Shown here: one piece after another, positions 24,216-35,000 of the stretch
Layout: each line of letters opens with the position of its first letter
How positions within the stretch are numbered: the first letter of the stretch is position 1
Source: a virus
Length of the DNA: 37,896 bases
IMG/VR virus record: IMGVR_UViG_3300025892_000051
Coordinates: 1 to 37,896 of that record
Strand: one strand, 5' to 3'
Position numbers and translations under genes: made by a program
Notes under the pieces: generated by a model
Databases searched by the model: none
The model's input: the letters and a program-made list of their open reading frames with translations, nothing else
What the model was told of the DNA's origin: nothing

Positions 24216-27200
24216 TTAAGGCATTAATTCATATGAAAACGTAAATCTATGTAAAGATGAATAAATTGCACTAGCCTCACCTGCGACACCTAATGTGCTC
24301 TCTGATCCAGAACCAGTTGTATCAAATACTAATCTATTATTTATTGGATTAGACTGAAGGTTAATCCACAGAGCTTGCGAACTAACATCATTGTTAGGGG
24401 TTGATGGATCGTTTAGAGATCCACCTTGTACAGTACCGGAAGTCGGTGCTACTTGAAGAGGTGCAGTTAAATTGCCCACCAGCCATGGTAACGTACCACC
24501 AGTGTTTGTTGAAAAACCGCTCCCAGTTATACCATTGTAAATAAACTGGCCACCACCTTCATATCCACCATGACTATCACTGTTCATAGCACCTTGTGCA
24601 GTTCCACTAATATTTAAATTTCTACTTCCTTTTTTAGTCCCGGAAGAAAAAGTGTAATCTGTAGCATTACCAGCTTCAGCAACTTGTACAGGAAGAGGTA
24701 TCGGCCCAACTAATAAATTAGACTTAGGAATACGATTTACCGGCAAATTTGAGTATGCCGCATCTGCTTGAGCTGGTGTCGTACCAGCAAAATCAGGCCA
24801 AAATGATACTGATGAATTTGCACCAGGCGCATTTGGAGAACCGTTTCTATCAATAACCCATCTAATCATACCACTTCCTGAGACGACTCTACCTACTCGT
24901 TGCCATTGATACCTGTACTTAAAGCCATAATCATCATTATTCGTGCTTTGCCACATGTCAACAGTACTTGAAAATCCCTGTGACCCACTCATAAATGTCT
25001 GTTCTTGGATCGTAGGGCCACTCCATGCACCACCAAATTTAGAAATATAATGGTCTCCTACATAATCACCCCAAACCTTAAATGTTTGTCTAGATCTATA
25101 TTGATCTCCTACATTAGTACCACCATAAGGGGTAGATGGTGTTGGGTTATTTGGCCAGGACGCGGCGGCAGGAGCACTGAGAGGTATACCTTGATTAAGG
25201 GTCTGCCCGCCATTAAAACCTTGACTTCCATTTGATCTATTAACACCTCTTGCATCTCCAATACCATATAGATATGTTGTACCGCTTATATTATCACCAC
25301 CCTTTGTACCAGATGGCCCAAACTCATCTTGATTTAAACCAATAGTTACACCACTACTAGTCTCTCCGGTGTTTTTAATATTAGTAGTCGTAGTGTCAGC
25401 CGTACCCCATAGTCTTATAGATGAATCCATGACAGTTACCAATGGGGATGGCTGGAGTGGTGGGTTGGTTTGAGTAGCATTGTCTGGTGAATATATCCAT
25501 ATTCCTCCAGCTGCAGTTCCTGAAACAGTAGTACCCCCCTTTATATGTAATACACTTTCAGGTTCTAGTGAAATGTCTACTGCCGGGCCGACTGTAGAAG
25601 CCTTAGCATAAGGTCCTTTTATCATTGCCCCGCCTGGGAATCTCTGCCACGGGGTACCCCCTAGATTAGTCGTACCACCCTCAGGGCCAAATCTTATTGT
25701 AGGATTATTAGAACCGCTACCGCCTATTGGACCTAAGGATGCGCCAATTACTATAGCAGGTTTGTCAAAATTGCCAGATATGAATATAGGATAGCCAAAG
25801 TATGCTGTCTTAGGTATCAGACCGCCAGCATTAGTAGAAGGTATTGTTATAACAGGTGTTGGCTCTACCGCAGTTCCTGTATCTACCGATATTGCAATAT
25901 CCCCACCGCTTCCTGTAGTTAATGATAAATCTTGACCTTTGCTACGAAGAGATAAGTACCCAGATCCAAGTGAACCTGAATCTATATTAATACCACCTCC
26001 CATACCAGGATTTAATGTTTGAAGATTTATATTACCTGCGCCCATAGCACTATCATCAGTAATAAGATTAATAGCACCTGCAGTTTGATAAGTGGCTAAT
26101 GGGTTATATATAGCTCCATAGCCCGCTGCTATTGTTACACCTGACTGATCACTCAGAAGTGTAGAAATTAATACACCGGTTGTAGGTATACTATCGACAT
26201 CATTTCCAATTACTATACCTGTACCTCCTCCCCCATTCATAAACGCGCCATCGTCACCTATGACACTTACTGTACCTGTTAAACTCTTAAGTTCTGCGTT
26301 AAGATTAGATCGTAGTTTTATAATTCCCCCTGAATCGGCTTGAATTGTACCTGACTCTATTAAAGTAACACCGTCATAAGTACCTGTAATACCACCAGGT
26401 ACTACAATGTTACCGCCACTCTGTATTCGTGTACCTGCACCTGCACCAAGAGTAACAAGATTTAATTTAGCAGAATTTCCACCTACCATTGTATTTAACT
26501 CAATATTTAAATCTGATGTTTCAATTCCACCACCGACACTAGTACCACCTGCTTTAACACCAGTTGTTAAATCAATCGATAAACCAGCCCTCAGATTTAA
26601 TCCTCGTTCCGTTGCGCTCAATTGTATACCGTAAGTTGCTGCCTTACTACCTGGTGTAGTAGCAGTTTTTCTTGTAATTAGAAGTAATGAATCATCTGGT
26701 GCTAATTGAATTCCTGCTAATAAAGTTGGATCGTCTTGTTCAAAATTATCATTTATACCGGTTTCACCACCCATAAGCTTAATTGCGCTTACACCACTGT
26801 CTTGTTGATGCACTAACATTGACATTACTGTAGTATCAACATTACCAGCCATATCAGTACTTAAATTAAATTTAGGATCAAATGCAATTTGACCAAATGC
26901 AATATCGGTCGGTGAAATAGCACCTATCACTACTGATGATAATCCACCATTTCCTGGTGTAGCACCTGCTGTAATTATTGCAGGGTATAAAGCATTTTGA
27001 TTTACTGGTACATAATTCCCTAGTGGATTATTACCAAATGAATCCCATCCAATGGATATACCCGGGGATCCCTGTGGACCTGTTAAGTTAGTATTTGTAA
27101 TGCCCCAATTAACACCATCATATTCCCATACTTGCCCATCAGCTTGTAGGTAAAAATCATTATTTAATAAATCAGGTGAAACAATAATCGTATTAGGATT

Positions 27201-27404
27201 AGTTCCTGGGCTAACTGTAAGGTCTTGATACCATTCGGTTCCTCTTTCACCACGTCCGCCAATAGGACCAGGTAAACCTTGTGGTCCATTTGGACCAGGC
27301 GCCCCTCCTCCATTTAAAATAAGTTGATCAAAATTAAAATTTACTTTATCAACGAATTGAGAAATAGTATCTGAGGCTAATATTTCTTGTATGGTAATTG
27401 CCAT
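24216..27404 (-). CDS. Large tail fibre with short Pro-containing collagen-like segment (1062 aa)
   Basis: The N-terminal helix region (MAITIQEILASDTISQFVDK) is followed by collagen-like triplets at about residues 34-55 (PGPNGPQGLPGPIGGRGERG), with Pro in them unlike the other fibres. Residues ~60-700 are very rich in Gly, Thr, Ser, Asn and Ile, with many short repeated strand patterns (IQSGGNIVVPGG, INLITDD, INLQT), suggesting a beta-helix or stacked-sheet shaft. The C-terminal ~350 residues contain more aromatics (YGFKYRYQWQRVG, MIRWVIDRNG) and may be the receptor-binding tip. The architecture supports a fibre. It shows no evident relationship to the 756- and 1249-aa fibres. Confidence 0.8.
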   Translation of the reverse strand: MAITIQEILASDTISQFVDKVNFNFDQLILNGGGAPGPNGPQGLPGPIGGRGERGTEWYQDLTVSPGTNPNTIIVSPDLLNNDFYLQADGQVWEYDGVNWGITNTNLTGPQGSPGISIGWDSFGNNPLGNYVPVNQNALYPAIITAGATPGNGGLSSVVIGAISPTDIAFGQIAFDPKFNLSTDMAGNVDTTVMSMLVHQQDSGVSAIKLMGGETGINDNFEQDDPTLLAGIQLAPDDSLLLITRKTATTPGSKAATYGIQLSATERGLNLRAGLSIDLTTGVKAGGTSVGGGIETSDLNIELNTMVGGNSAKLNLVTLGAGAGTRIQSGGNIVVPGGITGTYDGVTLIESGTIQADSGGIIKLRSNLNAELKSLTGTVSVIGDDGAFMNGGGGTGIVIGNDVDSIPTTGVLISTLLSDQSGVTIAAGYGAIYNPLATYQTAGAINLITDDSAMGAGNINLQTLNPGMGGGINIDSGSLGSGYLSLRSKGQDLSLTTGSGGDIAISVDTGTAVEPTPVITIPSTNAGGLIPKTAYFGYPIFISGNFDKPAIVIGASLGPIGGSGSNNPTIRFGPEGGTTNLGGTPWQRFPGGAMIKGPYAKASTVGPAVDISLEPESVLHIKGGTTVSGTAAGGIWIYSPDNATQTNPPLQPSPLVTVMDSSIRLWGTADTTTTNIKNTGETSSGVTIGLNQDEFGPSGTKGGDNISGTTYLYGIGDARGVNRSNGSQGFNGGQTLNQGIPLSAPAAASWPNNPTPSTPYGGTNVGDQYRSRQTFKVWGDYVGDHYISKFGGAWSGPTIQEQTFMSGSQGFSSTVDMWQSTNNDDYGFKYRYQWQRVGRVVSGSGMIRWVIDRNGSPNAPGANSSVSFWPDFAGTTPAQADAAYSNLPVNRIPKSNLLVGPIPLPVQVAEAGNATDYTFSSGTKKGSRNLNISGTAQGAMNSDSHGGYEGGGQFIYNGITGSGFSTNTGGTLPWLVGNLTAPLQVAPTSGTVQGGSLNDPSTPNNDVSSQALWINLQSNPINNRLVFDTTGSGSESTLGVAGEASAIYSSLHRFTFSYELMP

Positions 27405-27411
27405 CGTATTC

Positions 27412-30400
27412 TTATTTTTTAACTATAGTAACACTAAACCCAAATGATTCAGTAAAACCTGTCCTTTTGTTATATATTAGGCTAAGATCAAATGGATTAT
27501 TATTTATTAATCTTGACCCAACAGCTGTGTTTATGTTTAACCCAGCAGCAGACTTCTCTGTGTTTGTTAATGAGGCAGTAGAATAATCAATAGGGCTATC
27601 ATCTCTTGTACTCTTTACATAAAAATCTATATTGCCTACTTTATATAATTGCAGTATATTTTGAGTAATGTATCTAATTACATCATCATCAATAGTATCT
27701 AAATCACCGTAGCTAAATTCAGGCTTTATAAATTTTACAAATTGCTCTTTAATAGGATCAAATAAAAATTCAATTAATCTTTTTTGTATAAAATTATAAA
27801 ATTTAATTGACGTATTATTTTCAGTAGTCATAAATGTACCTTCTATTAATGATGGTTGTTTTATAGCACCCCTTACGAATGGTGAATACTCAAATGTTTC
27901 TAATTCAATTTGTTCAGGTACTTTTAAATATTTGGAACCAAAAAATGATTTCTTTTCTGTCATTGCTTTAGTACCAATAACAGATTCTACTTGAGATTTA
28001 TCTATACTCTTTCTAAAATAAGCAGGTTCCCAATTTGATGCGAACGCGTAAAAGTTTCTGCTTGCAATTCCTACTTCATTAATTAAAGGGTATAAACTTA
28101 AGAATGCATTATCAATAGAAAGCTCTAATACAGTAGATGGATCTTCTTCATTAACTTTATGATAAAATAAATTCTTTATTTGTCCAAAATTGCTAACATC
28201 ACTAGAATTAAATTGAGTATTTGTATATCTACATAATTCTAATACTTTCTCTTTATATATAGCATCTTCCGGTATAGGTGGATTAAAATCAACATTAAGA
28301 TAAGGGTCTCTAAAATATAAAATATCTAAAGCCGTTGGTTGATAATAACCAGCATGCCTTCCTATTGGGGTTATTCTAGGCTTTGTTTGTAACGAAAGAC
28401 CATAGCCAATAATATCTGTTAAGTTAAACACAGTAGGTTTAGCAGGATCAGGTAATGCTCCAATATACACAGATTTTAGAATGTCCGACTGTGACCTTAA
28501 CTCAATAGAAAAGGTTTGTGCAATATTTCCATCAGAGTCTAATACACGGTTACCGTTTTTATCAATAGTTTCATATACTATAGATGGGTCTCCTAAATTA
28601 ACATTCTTAAAAAGAGTAGCAGAACCAATATCGGTTAATCTGGTAGAATAAGCATCAAACCCACCACCAAGAGTAATGTATGAGGCTTGTAATAAAGCAG
28701 CTGTTGTTGGTATACCACCACCAGGGAAAAATGCCACACCATTTACTGTTATAGTAGATGCATAAAATTCAGTATCAGATACTACTCTTATAATATCACT
28801 TATTTCATATACATCTGCTCCTATTTGAAATTGTATTGTATTAAATAATCCATTACTCCCTCTCCTAATATCAGATAAAAATTTTGTATGAACATTATTT
28901 ATATCAGGTATTCCTTTAAAAAGAAATGCATTAACCACAGGGTCAAACTGAGCGGCATTCAACGCAATCGTACCACTTAATGAACCGTTTTTATAAATAT
29001 ATTCACCTTGCGCATTTTTTTCAGGTTCACATTCATTAGGTGTACTTTGTGTTTCATATTCATTTCTTAAAGAATATAATGCAGTTCTATCAATACTTTG
29101 TTCTCCATTATTAAAACATTCATTATCTAGTGTTAAAAAGATCATCATTACAACAGTCTTCCACTTTTCATTCTTTACAAATTTTACTTGTGTAGTAGGT
29201 TTACTTGGCGCGTTAGGTATCAGCATTACAGAAAATCGATAATCATTAAAGCTACCATTAGTAAGATATTTTAATGACCTGGCATTAAAGTTAGGCTTTT
29301 CTTTAGGGTTAGCTTTTGATTTTGCTATAATTCTAACGCCTCTTAAAAATGTTTCTGAAAAGTTTTTTTCATCACCACCATTAAACCTACCATATCTAAT
29401 TTGCCTGTCTATTAAATTAATATTCCCACCTGTAGTAAACTTATCAACAATAAAATAATCATTAAAATAATCTTTATCAACCTTTTGGAAAGTACCTGGT
29501 GTATAAACTGCACCTGTTATAGGATTAGCTTCAATAGTATCAGTTGGTGCAGAATCAATATAACTCCAGGAGTTCTTAATTGCTTCATTGCCGAAATAAT
29601 CAGGAAATTCACATAAGTAATACCACTCGTGAGTAAACCCTTGCGCAATTTGGCCTACTTCCCATTTAGATGGTGCAAAATTATTTTGACCAAATGCTTC
29701 ATTAACATTTAAGCTATATGGTAAATTTCTAACATTTTTACCATCATTTAACCAAGACCATTTATTTATATAAGGAATTACTCTAGATGCTGTTGCCTGT
29801 TGCGTCAAGTAATTTTCCTCAAGCCTATCATATTCGGATTTTATAACAGTATCAAAAGTTTCATCAGGTGATGCATCTTTTAATAAACCTATTAATCTAG
29901 CAAAACCACCATCATCATAAAATGCTCTAACTTCTGGATTAGCACTGATATTAATATAAACACCATCATCGTTTGTTTGATTATAATTTTGGATCTCATA
30001 ATTAAGCTCACCTAATTTACTATACATAGTGCTATAAAAATCATAATCAAAATCCTTAATAGGAAATATTGAAAACCTACCAAAGGATGGCCTATAATCA
30101 GAGTATAAAGCAACCTGCCCACTACGAGTGATATTTATTTGATCGTCATTAAGTGTTATAATTACATTTTCGTCTACGCCTTCGTATCCTATAATTTTAC
30201 CAGCTTTATTTATTATTGGATTATCTAAATATGGCACCCAATCCCCAATTTGAGCAAACCCATCCTTAGACTGTATCCAATTACCTTTTATAAATCGATT
30301 CTGGTCACCGTTTGCAACTTTAAGTAAGGAGCCTTTCACATCATTACCACCTACAAAGTTTTTAGTGTCATCTACTACTGACGATAAAGGATATGTTAAA

Positions 30401-32013
30401 ATTGAGTTTATCATTAATGGATAATCTACAAAATCCATCTTAAATCTTAATCTATTAAATCTATCTCCACCAAATCTTGATTGAATAAAAACAGTACTGT
30501 TATTATAAGAAGCTTCAAAAAATCTAGATTCTACAGGTATTCCGATATTAATAGCTGACGTAATAGATTTAGCAATTTCATCAGGTGTACCGTTAGGATT
30601 AAAAAACTGAAACTTACTCTTACCTGGTTCAGGTACTTCTATTGAACTAGCAGCAATTTGACCTACCTCATTAATACCATCATAGAAAGTAATTCTAAAT
30701 CCATCAGTTAATTCATCTAATATATCAAACTTACACGTGGCTTTACCTTGCTGTGGTAATATTTTGGCATTAGCATATGTATCAGGATATTTAAACCCAG
30801 TAAGAACCGAAATGTCAATTTTAGTATCAAAAATTCGTATTTCATTATTACCCCATTGAGAGCCTTTCTTAACAGTATGAAAACTATTATTTTTATCCTT
30901 AATATAAAATATTGATTCTACTTCATCCACTCTCTGTGGTGTAGGTAGGCCTGTAACTGTTGTAGTTTTAGCAGGGTCTAAATAAATAAGCATACCGTTA
31001 GTGTTTGTCATCTCAAACGGTGTGTTAAGTTGCTCAGATACTTCAGTTATTGTTTTAATCTTAGGCAGCTGAGTTTTTTCTGTATTTTTATAAAAGCCTT
31101 CGCCTGATATATCAAATAATCCTTCTTCTATTTCATTTACATATAAACCAAAATAGCGATTCATAGAATAATCAGGTGCATCCGCATCAGAAAACAGAAA
31201 TTCTAAATTTATTAAGTTAGCTAACAATACACCGTTTCGCTGAAACCCTTCAGTAAAGAAGAATTCATTTTGTATTATTGTAGCATCTTTTGTTATTAGA
31301 TCACCGTATGCAAAGCTACCGCTTGAGGTAAACCCACCCTTTGTATAGTTAATACCTGCCCATTGTATTGGTTCATCGTTTCTCCATGAAATATTTAAAG
31401 GTGTTTCAGGAAAAGATTCTTGGTTTCTATAATTTCTTATATAAGAACCTAATAAACTATTGCTACTTAAATCAAATGTTTTAATTGCAGTACAATTTTC
31501 TAGAACATTTTTTGTAAATGCTGTCGATGTTTGTGCGTCTAAATAATTAGTGTTTTCTAAAGATTCTTTTATGTTATTTACTGCTGCTGGGTTATCTATT
31601 CTAAATATTACAAAATTATTAGGAATCTGTTCATTTAACCAGAGCGGTGATAGCATCCCTAAATTTTCTGAATACGCTTCAGATGCCACTGACCTTGTAC
31701 CAGCAGAATAAAACATTTCGTACTGATTTTGGTATTGTGAAAGAACTGATATATCTTGAAATTCTTGGAATACTTCATATGCTAAGTCTTTTGGAAATTT
31801 ACCACCTTGAAAAAATTTAAAAACATCTCTATCATAAGTATCATTACCACTTACTTTAAAGGCCTTAAATGTAGATGAGGCTAGCTGAGTATTTGCACTA
31901 AAAGATTCTAAGTATATGTTATCACCATTACTAACTAACTTAACATTACCTGTTAATTTAGGATTTGTTCTAATTATACTATAAGAAGCCTTGTCTAAAA
32001 GTTTTTCAGCCAT
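27412..32013 (-). CDS. Giant tail/baseplate structural protein (1533 aa)
   Basis: The largest gene here. It opens MAEKLLDKASYSIIRTNPKL and then LESFSANTQLAS, and contains many Asn, Asp, Phe and Tyr residues in mixed alpha/beta segments. It has no signal peptide, transmembrane segment or enzymatic motif that I can identify. It lies between the 1297-aa protein and the 1062-aa fibre. In T4 the large wedge protein gp7 (1032 aa) occupies a comparable place, but I see no sequence resemblance. A baseplate or tail-arm component is the best inference. AATAAATA is 17 bases upstream of the ATG, with an AGAGAAAG tract between. Confidence 0.7.
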   Translation of the reverse strand: MAEKLLDKASYSIIRTNPKLTGNVKLVSNGDNIYLESFSANTQLASSTFKAFKVSGNDTYDRDVFKFFQGGKFPKDLAYEVFQEFQDISVLSQYQNQYEMFYSAGTRSVASEAYSENLGMLSPLWLNEQIPNNFVIFRIDNPAAVNNIKESLENTNYLDAQTSTAFTKNVLENCTAIKTFDLSSNSLLGSYIRNYRNQESFPETPLNISWRNDEPIQWAGINYTKGGFTSSGSFAYGDLITKDATIIQNEFFFTEGFQRNGVLLANLINLEFLFSDADAPDYSMNRYFGLYVNEIEEGLFDISGEGFYKNTEKTQLPKIKTITEVSEQLNTPFEMTNTNGMLIYLDPAKTTTVTGLPTPQRVDEVESIFYIKDKNNSFHTVKKGSQWGNNEIRIFDTKIDISVLTGFKYPDTYANAKILPQQGKATCKFDILDELTDGFRITFYDGINEVGQIAASSIEVPEPGKSKFQFFNPNGTPDEIAKSITSAINIGIPVESRFFEASYNNSTVFIQSRFGGDRFNRLRFKMDFVDYPLMINSILTYPLSSVVDDTKNFVGGNDVKGSLLKVANGDQNRFIKGNWIQSKDGFAQIGDWVPYLDNPIINKAGKIIGYEGVDENVIITLNDDQINITRSGQVALYSDYRPSFGRFSIFPIKDFDYDFYSTMYSKLGELNYEIQNYNQTNDDGVYINISANPEVRAFYDDGGFARLIGLLKDASPDETFDTVIKSEYDRLEENYLTQQATASRVIPYINKWSWLNDGKNVRNLPYSLNVNEAFGQNNFAPSKWEVGQIAQGFTHEWYYLCEFPDYFGNEAIKNSWSYIDSAPTDTIEANPITGAVYTPGTFQKVDKDYFNDYFIVDKFTTGGNINLIDRQIRYGRFNGGDEKNFSETFLRGVRIIAKSKANPKEKPNFNARSLKYLTNGSFNDYRFSVMLIPNAPSKPTTQVKFVKNEKWKTVVMMIFLTLDNECFNNGEQSIDRTALYSLRNEYETQSTPNECEPEKNAQGEYIYKNGSLSGTIALNAAQFDPVVNAFLFKGIPDINNVHTKFLSDIRRGSNGLFNTIQFQIGADVYEISDIIRVVSDTEFYASTITVNGVAFFPGGGIPTTAALLQASYITLGGGFDAYSTRLTDIGSATLFKNVNLGDPSIVYETIDKNGNRVLDSDGNIAQTFSIELRSQSDILKSVYIGALPDPAKPTVFNLTDIIGYGLSLQTKPRITPIGRHAGYYQPTALDILYFRDPYLNVDFNPPIPEDAIYKEKVLELCRYTNTQFNSSDVSNFGQIKNLFYHKVNEEDPSTVLELSIDNAFLSLYPLINEVGIASRNFYAFASNWEPAYFRKSIDKSQVESVIGTKAMTEKKSFFGSKYLKVPEQIELETFEYSPFVRGAIKQPSLIEGTFMTTENNTSIKFYNFIQKRLIEFLFDPIKEQFVKFIKPEFSYGDLDTIDDDVIRYITQNILQLYKVGNIDFYVKSTRDDSPIDYSTASLTNTEKSAAGLNINTAVGSRLINNNPFDLSLIYNKRTGFTESFGFSVTIVKK

Positions 32014-32030
32014 TTATCTTTCTCTTTTTT

Positions 32031-32038
32031 TATTTATT
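32031..32038 (-). promoter_or_regulatory. AATAAATA octamer before the 1533-aa gene
   Basis: One mismatch to TATAAATA, 17 bases before the ATG, in a 61-base gap between two large structural genes. Confidence 0.35.
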
Positions 32039-32074
32039 CACCAAAGATAAAGATAAAATAAATTAAGAATGTTA

Positions 32075-35000
32075 TTAGCCTATTGGTCCAGCACCACCGT
32101 TAACATTAGCAAGCTGTATTCTAGAAACTCTTGTTTGATTTACCGAAGGGTTTAATCCTGCTACTACTTTCTCTAAATCATTTAATCCTTTAGTAACTGT
32201 CTGTGATGGGAATACATCTATATTTAAATTATCCGATCTGTATTTAGCAAAAACCTCAATGTCATATTGGAATACCCTTTGATTATTAGGATATAAATCA
32301 AAACCAAGCTTCTTGGTATATGTTACATTTACAGTAGCTCCAGTAGAATCACCTGCAATATTACCTATACCACCAGAAGATCCTGCTCCTGTACCAAAGT
32401 AATCTGTCATTCTATATTGAAATACCAGAGGTATATTAATAGAATTTTGCTGGCCGAATTGTACAACCTCCTCAGATTGAACCGAGTCTCCATCTACTTG
32501 AATATTTTGATGAGTATCAGTAGATACAAATAAATAAGAACCACACGATTGTTTACCTAATAAATATTGGTCAAAACTATCAAATGCAGTTTTTACATTT
32601 CTTTCATATCCATTACCATTATTAGTAAGATCTGGGTTTAATACATCATTAGATAAATTAGATATGGCTACTAATGATGGGCTAGCGGCTAGCACTGTAT
32701 TATTAGCATCATTAAAAGTAACAGGTTCTGTTAAACCTAGTGCAATAAGATCTACTGCGTTTTCATTTAAATATATTGATTGTTGTTTACCATAACTTTC
32801 ATCAGACTGTAAAGGTATAAACTTAGATTGTCTAAATAAAACATCTGCAGTTCCTGCACCAACTGTTGCTGATGAACTAGTACAATCAACTGCAACACCA
32901 GGGGCTGCTGGTAAAGTTGCATTTACTCCACCTAAACTATCACCAGTTTGTAAAATATAATTTGATCTATATGCAGCATAACTTTTAACGTATGGGTGCT
33001 CAGTATGTACATCAATAACATCATCATTACCTGCTATATAACCGTTGGTAACAAAAGGTACTCCAGTTAAATCAAAACCACCTCCCCAGAAAAAATCAGT
33101 TGCTACACCTGTATTAGATGATGCACTCCTTCCATAAAAATTTTCTGCTTTGTCTAGGTTTACAATAAAGTCACCATCAGGGTTTCTATAACTATAAAAG
33201 TTATCTTCTGACGAAACGTCACTAAATCTACTATATAAGAATTGATTTTTATTTTGTGCTGATTGGTATGGCGCAATAGAAACATCTTGTCCAAATTTCC
33301 ATGAATTACTCGTGGCCGGGTTAGTTAATAAGATTGGAGTTAAATCATATTTTCTAATTGTGTTATAATCAGCATCATCAGCCGTGTATGTATTAATACC
33401 TGAGCTCTGGTTTATTGAACTATTATCTAACCATGAATATGTTGCTGGCAAAATAGTAGAACCGTTAGTAACATCTGCATTAGTAAGATATGGACTTATT
33501 GGTGGATTTTCAGATTGCTTAACCATTCTAGTTCTATTACCTGCTATTCTAGCAATTAATCTTAATCCACTTTGTGCAGTGTTTGCAATATTAATAAAGA
33601 AAGTTTTTGATATAATCGCCCCTCTAGGATCATCTAGGTTAGCAACCTCTTGTGAATAGAAACCAGCAAAAATACTTGTTGTTGCATTTCTATTAAGGTT
33701 TGTAACATTACCTTGATCATCCACCAAAGTAGTTCGTAATTCACCCTGTGCAGATTGTAAAATCTCAGAAAACAAATCTAATTGATTTTGCATTTCTGTT
33801 AACTTAGTAAATAAATCAATAGGTGTTTGATTCTCAGATAAAAACCCAGAAGCAATAACTGGAGATGAATGTGCATAATATGTTTCATTAGCAGTAAACG
33901 AGCTACTTAAGTGTTCTTGTATTCCTAGTTCATTTAAATCTTGTTCTAGTGAAACTTTTGCTAAGTCTTGCTGATTTTGGTTTATGATTGCTTCGGTAGC
34001 GTTATCAGAGCTAAGATCTGCAGGAAATGGAATTATAACAGCGGTTGACCAATCGCTCTCTAATGGGTTAGATGGCCATCCAGCCTCACTTATAGATTTA
34101 ACTTGCACCTCAACCTGTTCACCCTTTCTTATAGGTATATCTAATTGATTAATGTTTACCGACTCTGCATTATCAGAATCAATTGGTACCCATTCATAAA
34201 CACCAGTTAAAGAACTTTTAACTCTAGGTCTTAGTGTACTTTCTATTATTGAATAATTTGAAAATGCACCCTGTGATGTACCTGAACCATCTTTAAATTC
34301 AAATTGATTAACAGGATTTGCAACGCCGTCATTAGATAAATAACGATATCTTATTTTAAATTTAACAACAGATTGTGGCCCTGTAGCTGGAGTAGATTTT
34401 TCTAACGGCATAGACCAAAAACCTCTTACTCTATATTTAGGTGTAATACTTGAAACAGAATTATCTTTAGCTTTTGCATCAATCTCTTTTACAACCGACG
34501 AGTATAATTCAGCTTGAGAAGATCTCTCTGTAATTAAACCTTGTAATGCATTCCTATCAGCATCTCTTTCTACTTCAGTAGAATAATTAGTAGTTTGTAT
34601 TTTAGTTCTACTTTGTTGAATTGCTACATCGAGTTCCTTTAAAGTAGACTCAATAGTATTCTTTTGATTATTTAAATCGGTAAGCTCAACTATAGCTGGT
34701 GAATCGCTTACTTGTGCATTAATTAATTTAACAGCAAAGTCTTCTGTATTTATTGTAGGTGAGTTAGGCTTAAGCCCTTCTCTTGTTGTTGGAATTTTAT
34801 CATCAGCAAAAGAAAGTAGCATTGATCCAAAGTCAATTGCGCTCTGTTGATAATATTCCGCGAGTGTTTGGCTAACACCTGCCGAATTAATAGTAGTAAG
34901 TGTATTTGTATAAAACGCACTCCCTGGTGACCAATTCACTGAAGGTATTTTAGAATTAGGATCTATCGGTTTTACAAAAGTAACACATCTTTCATTGAAT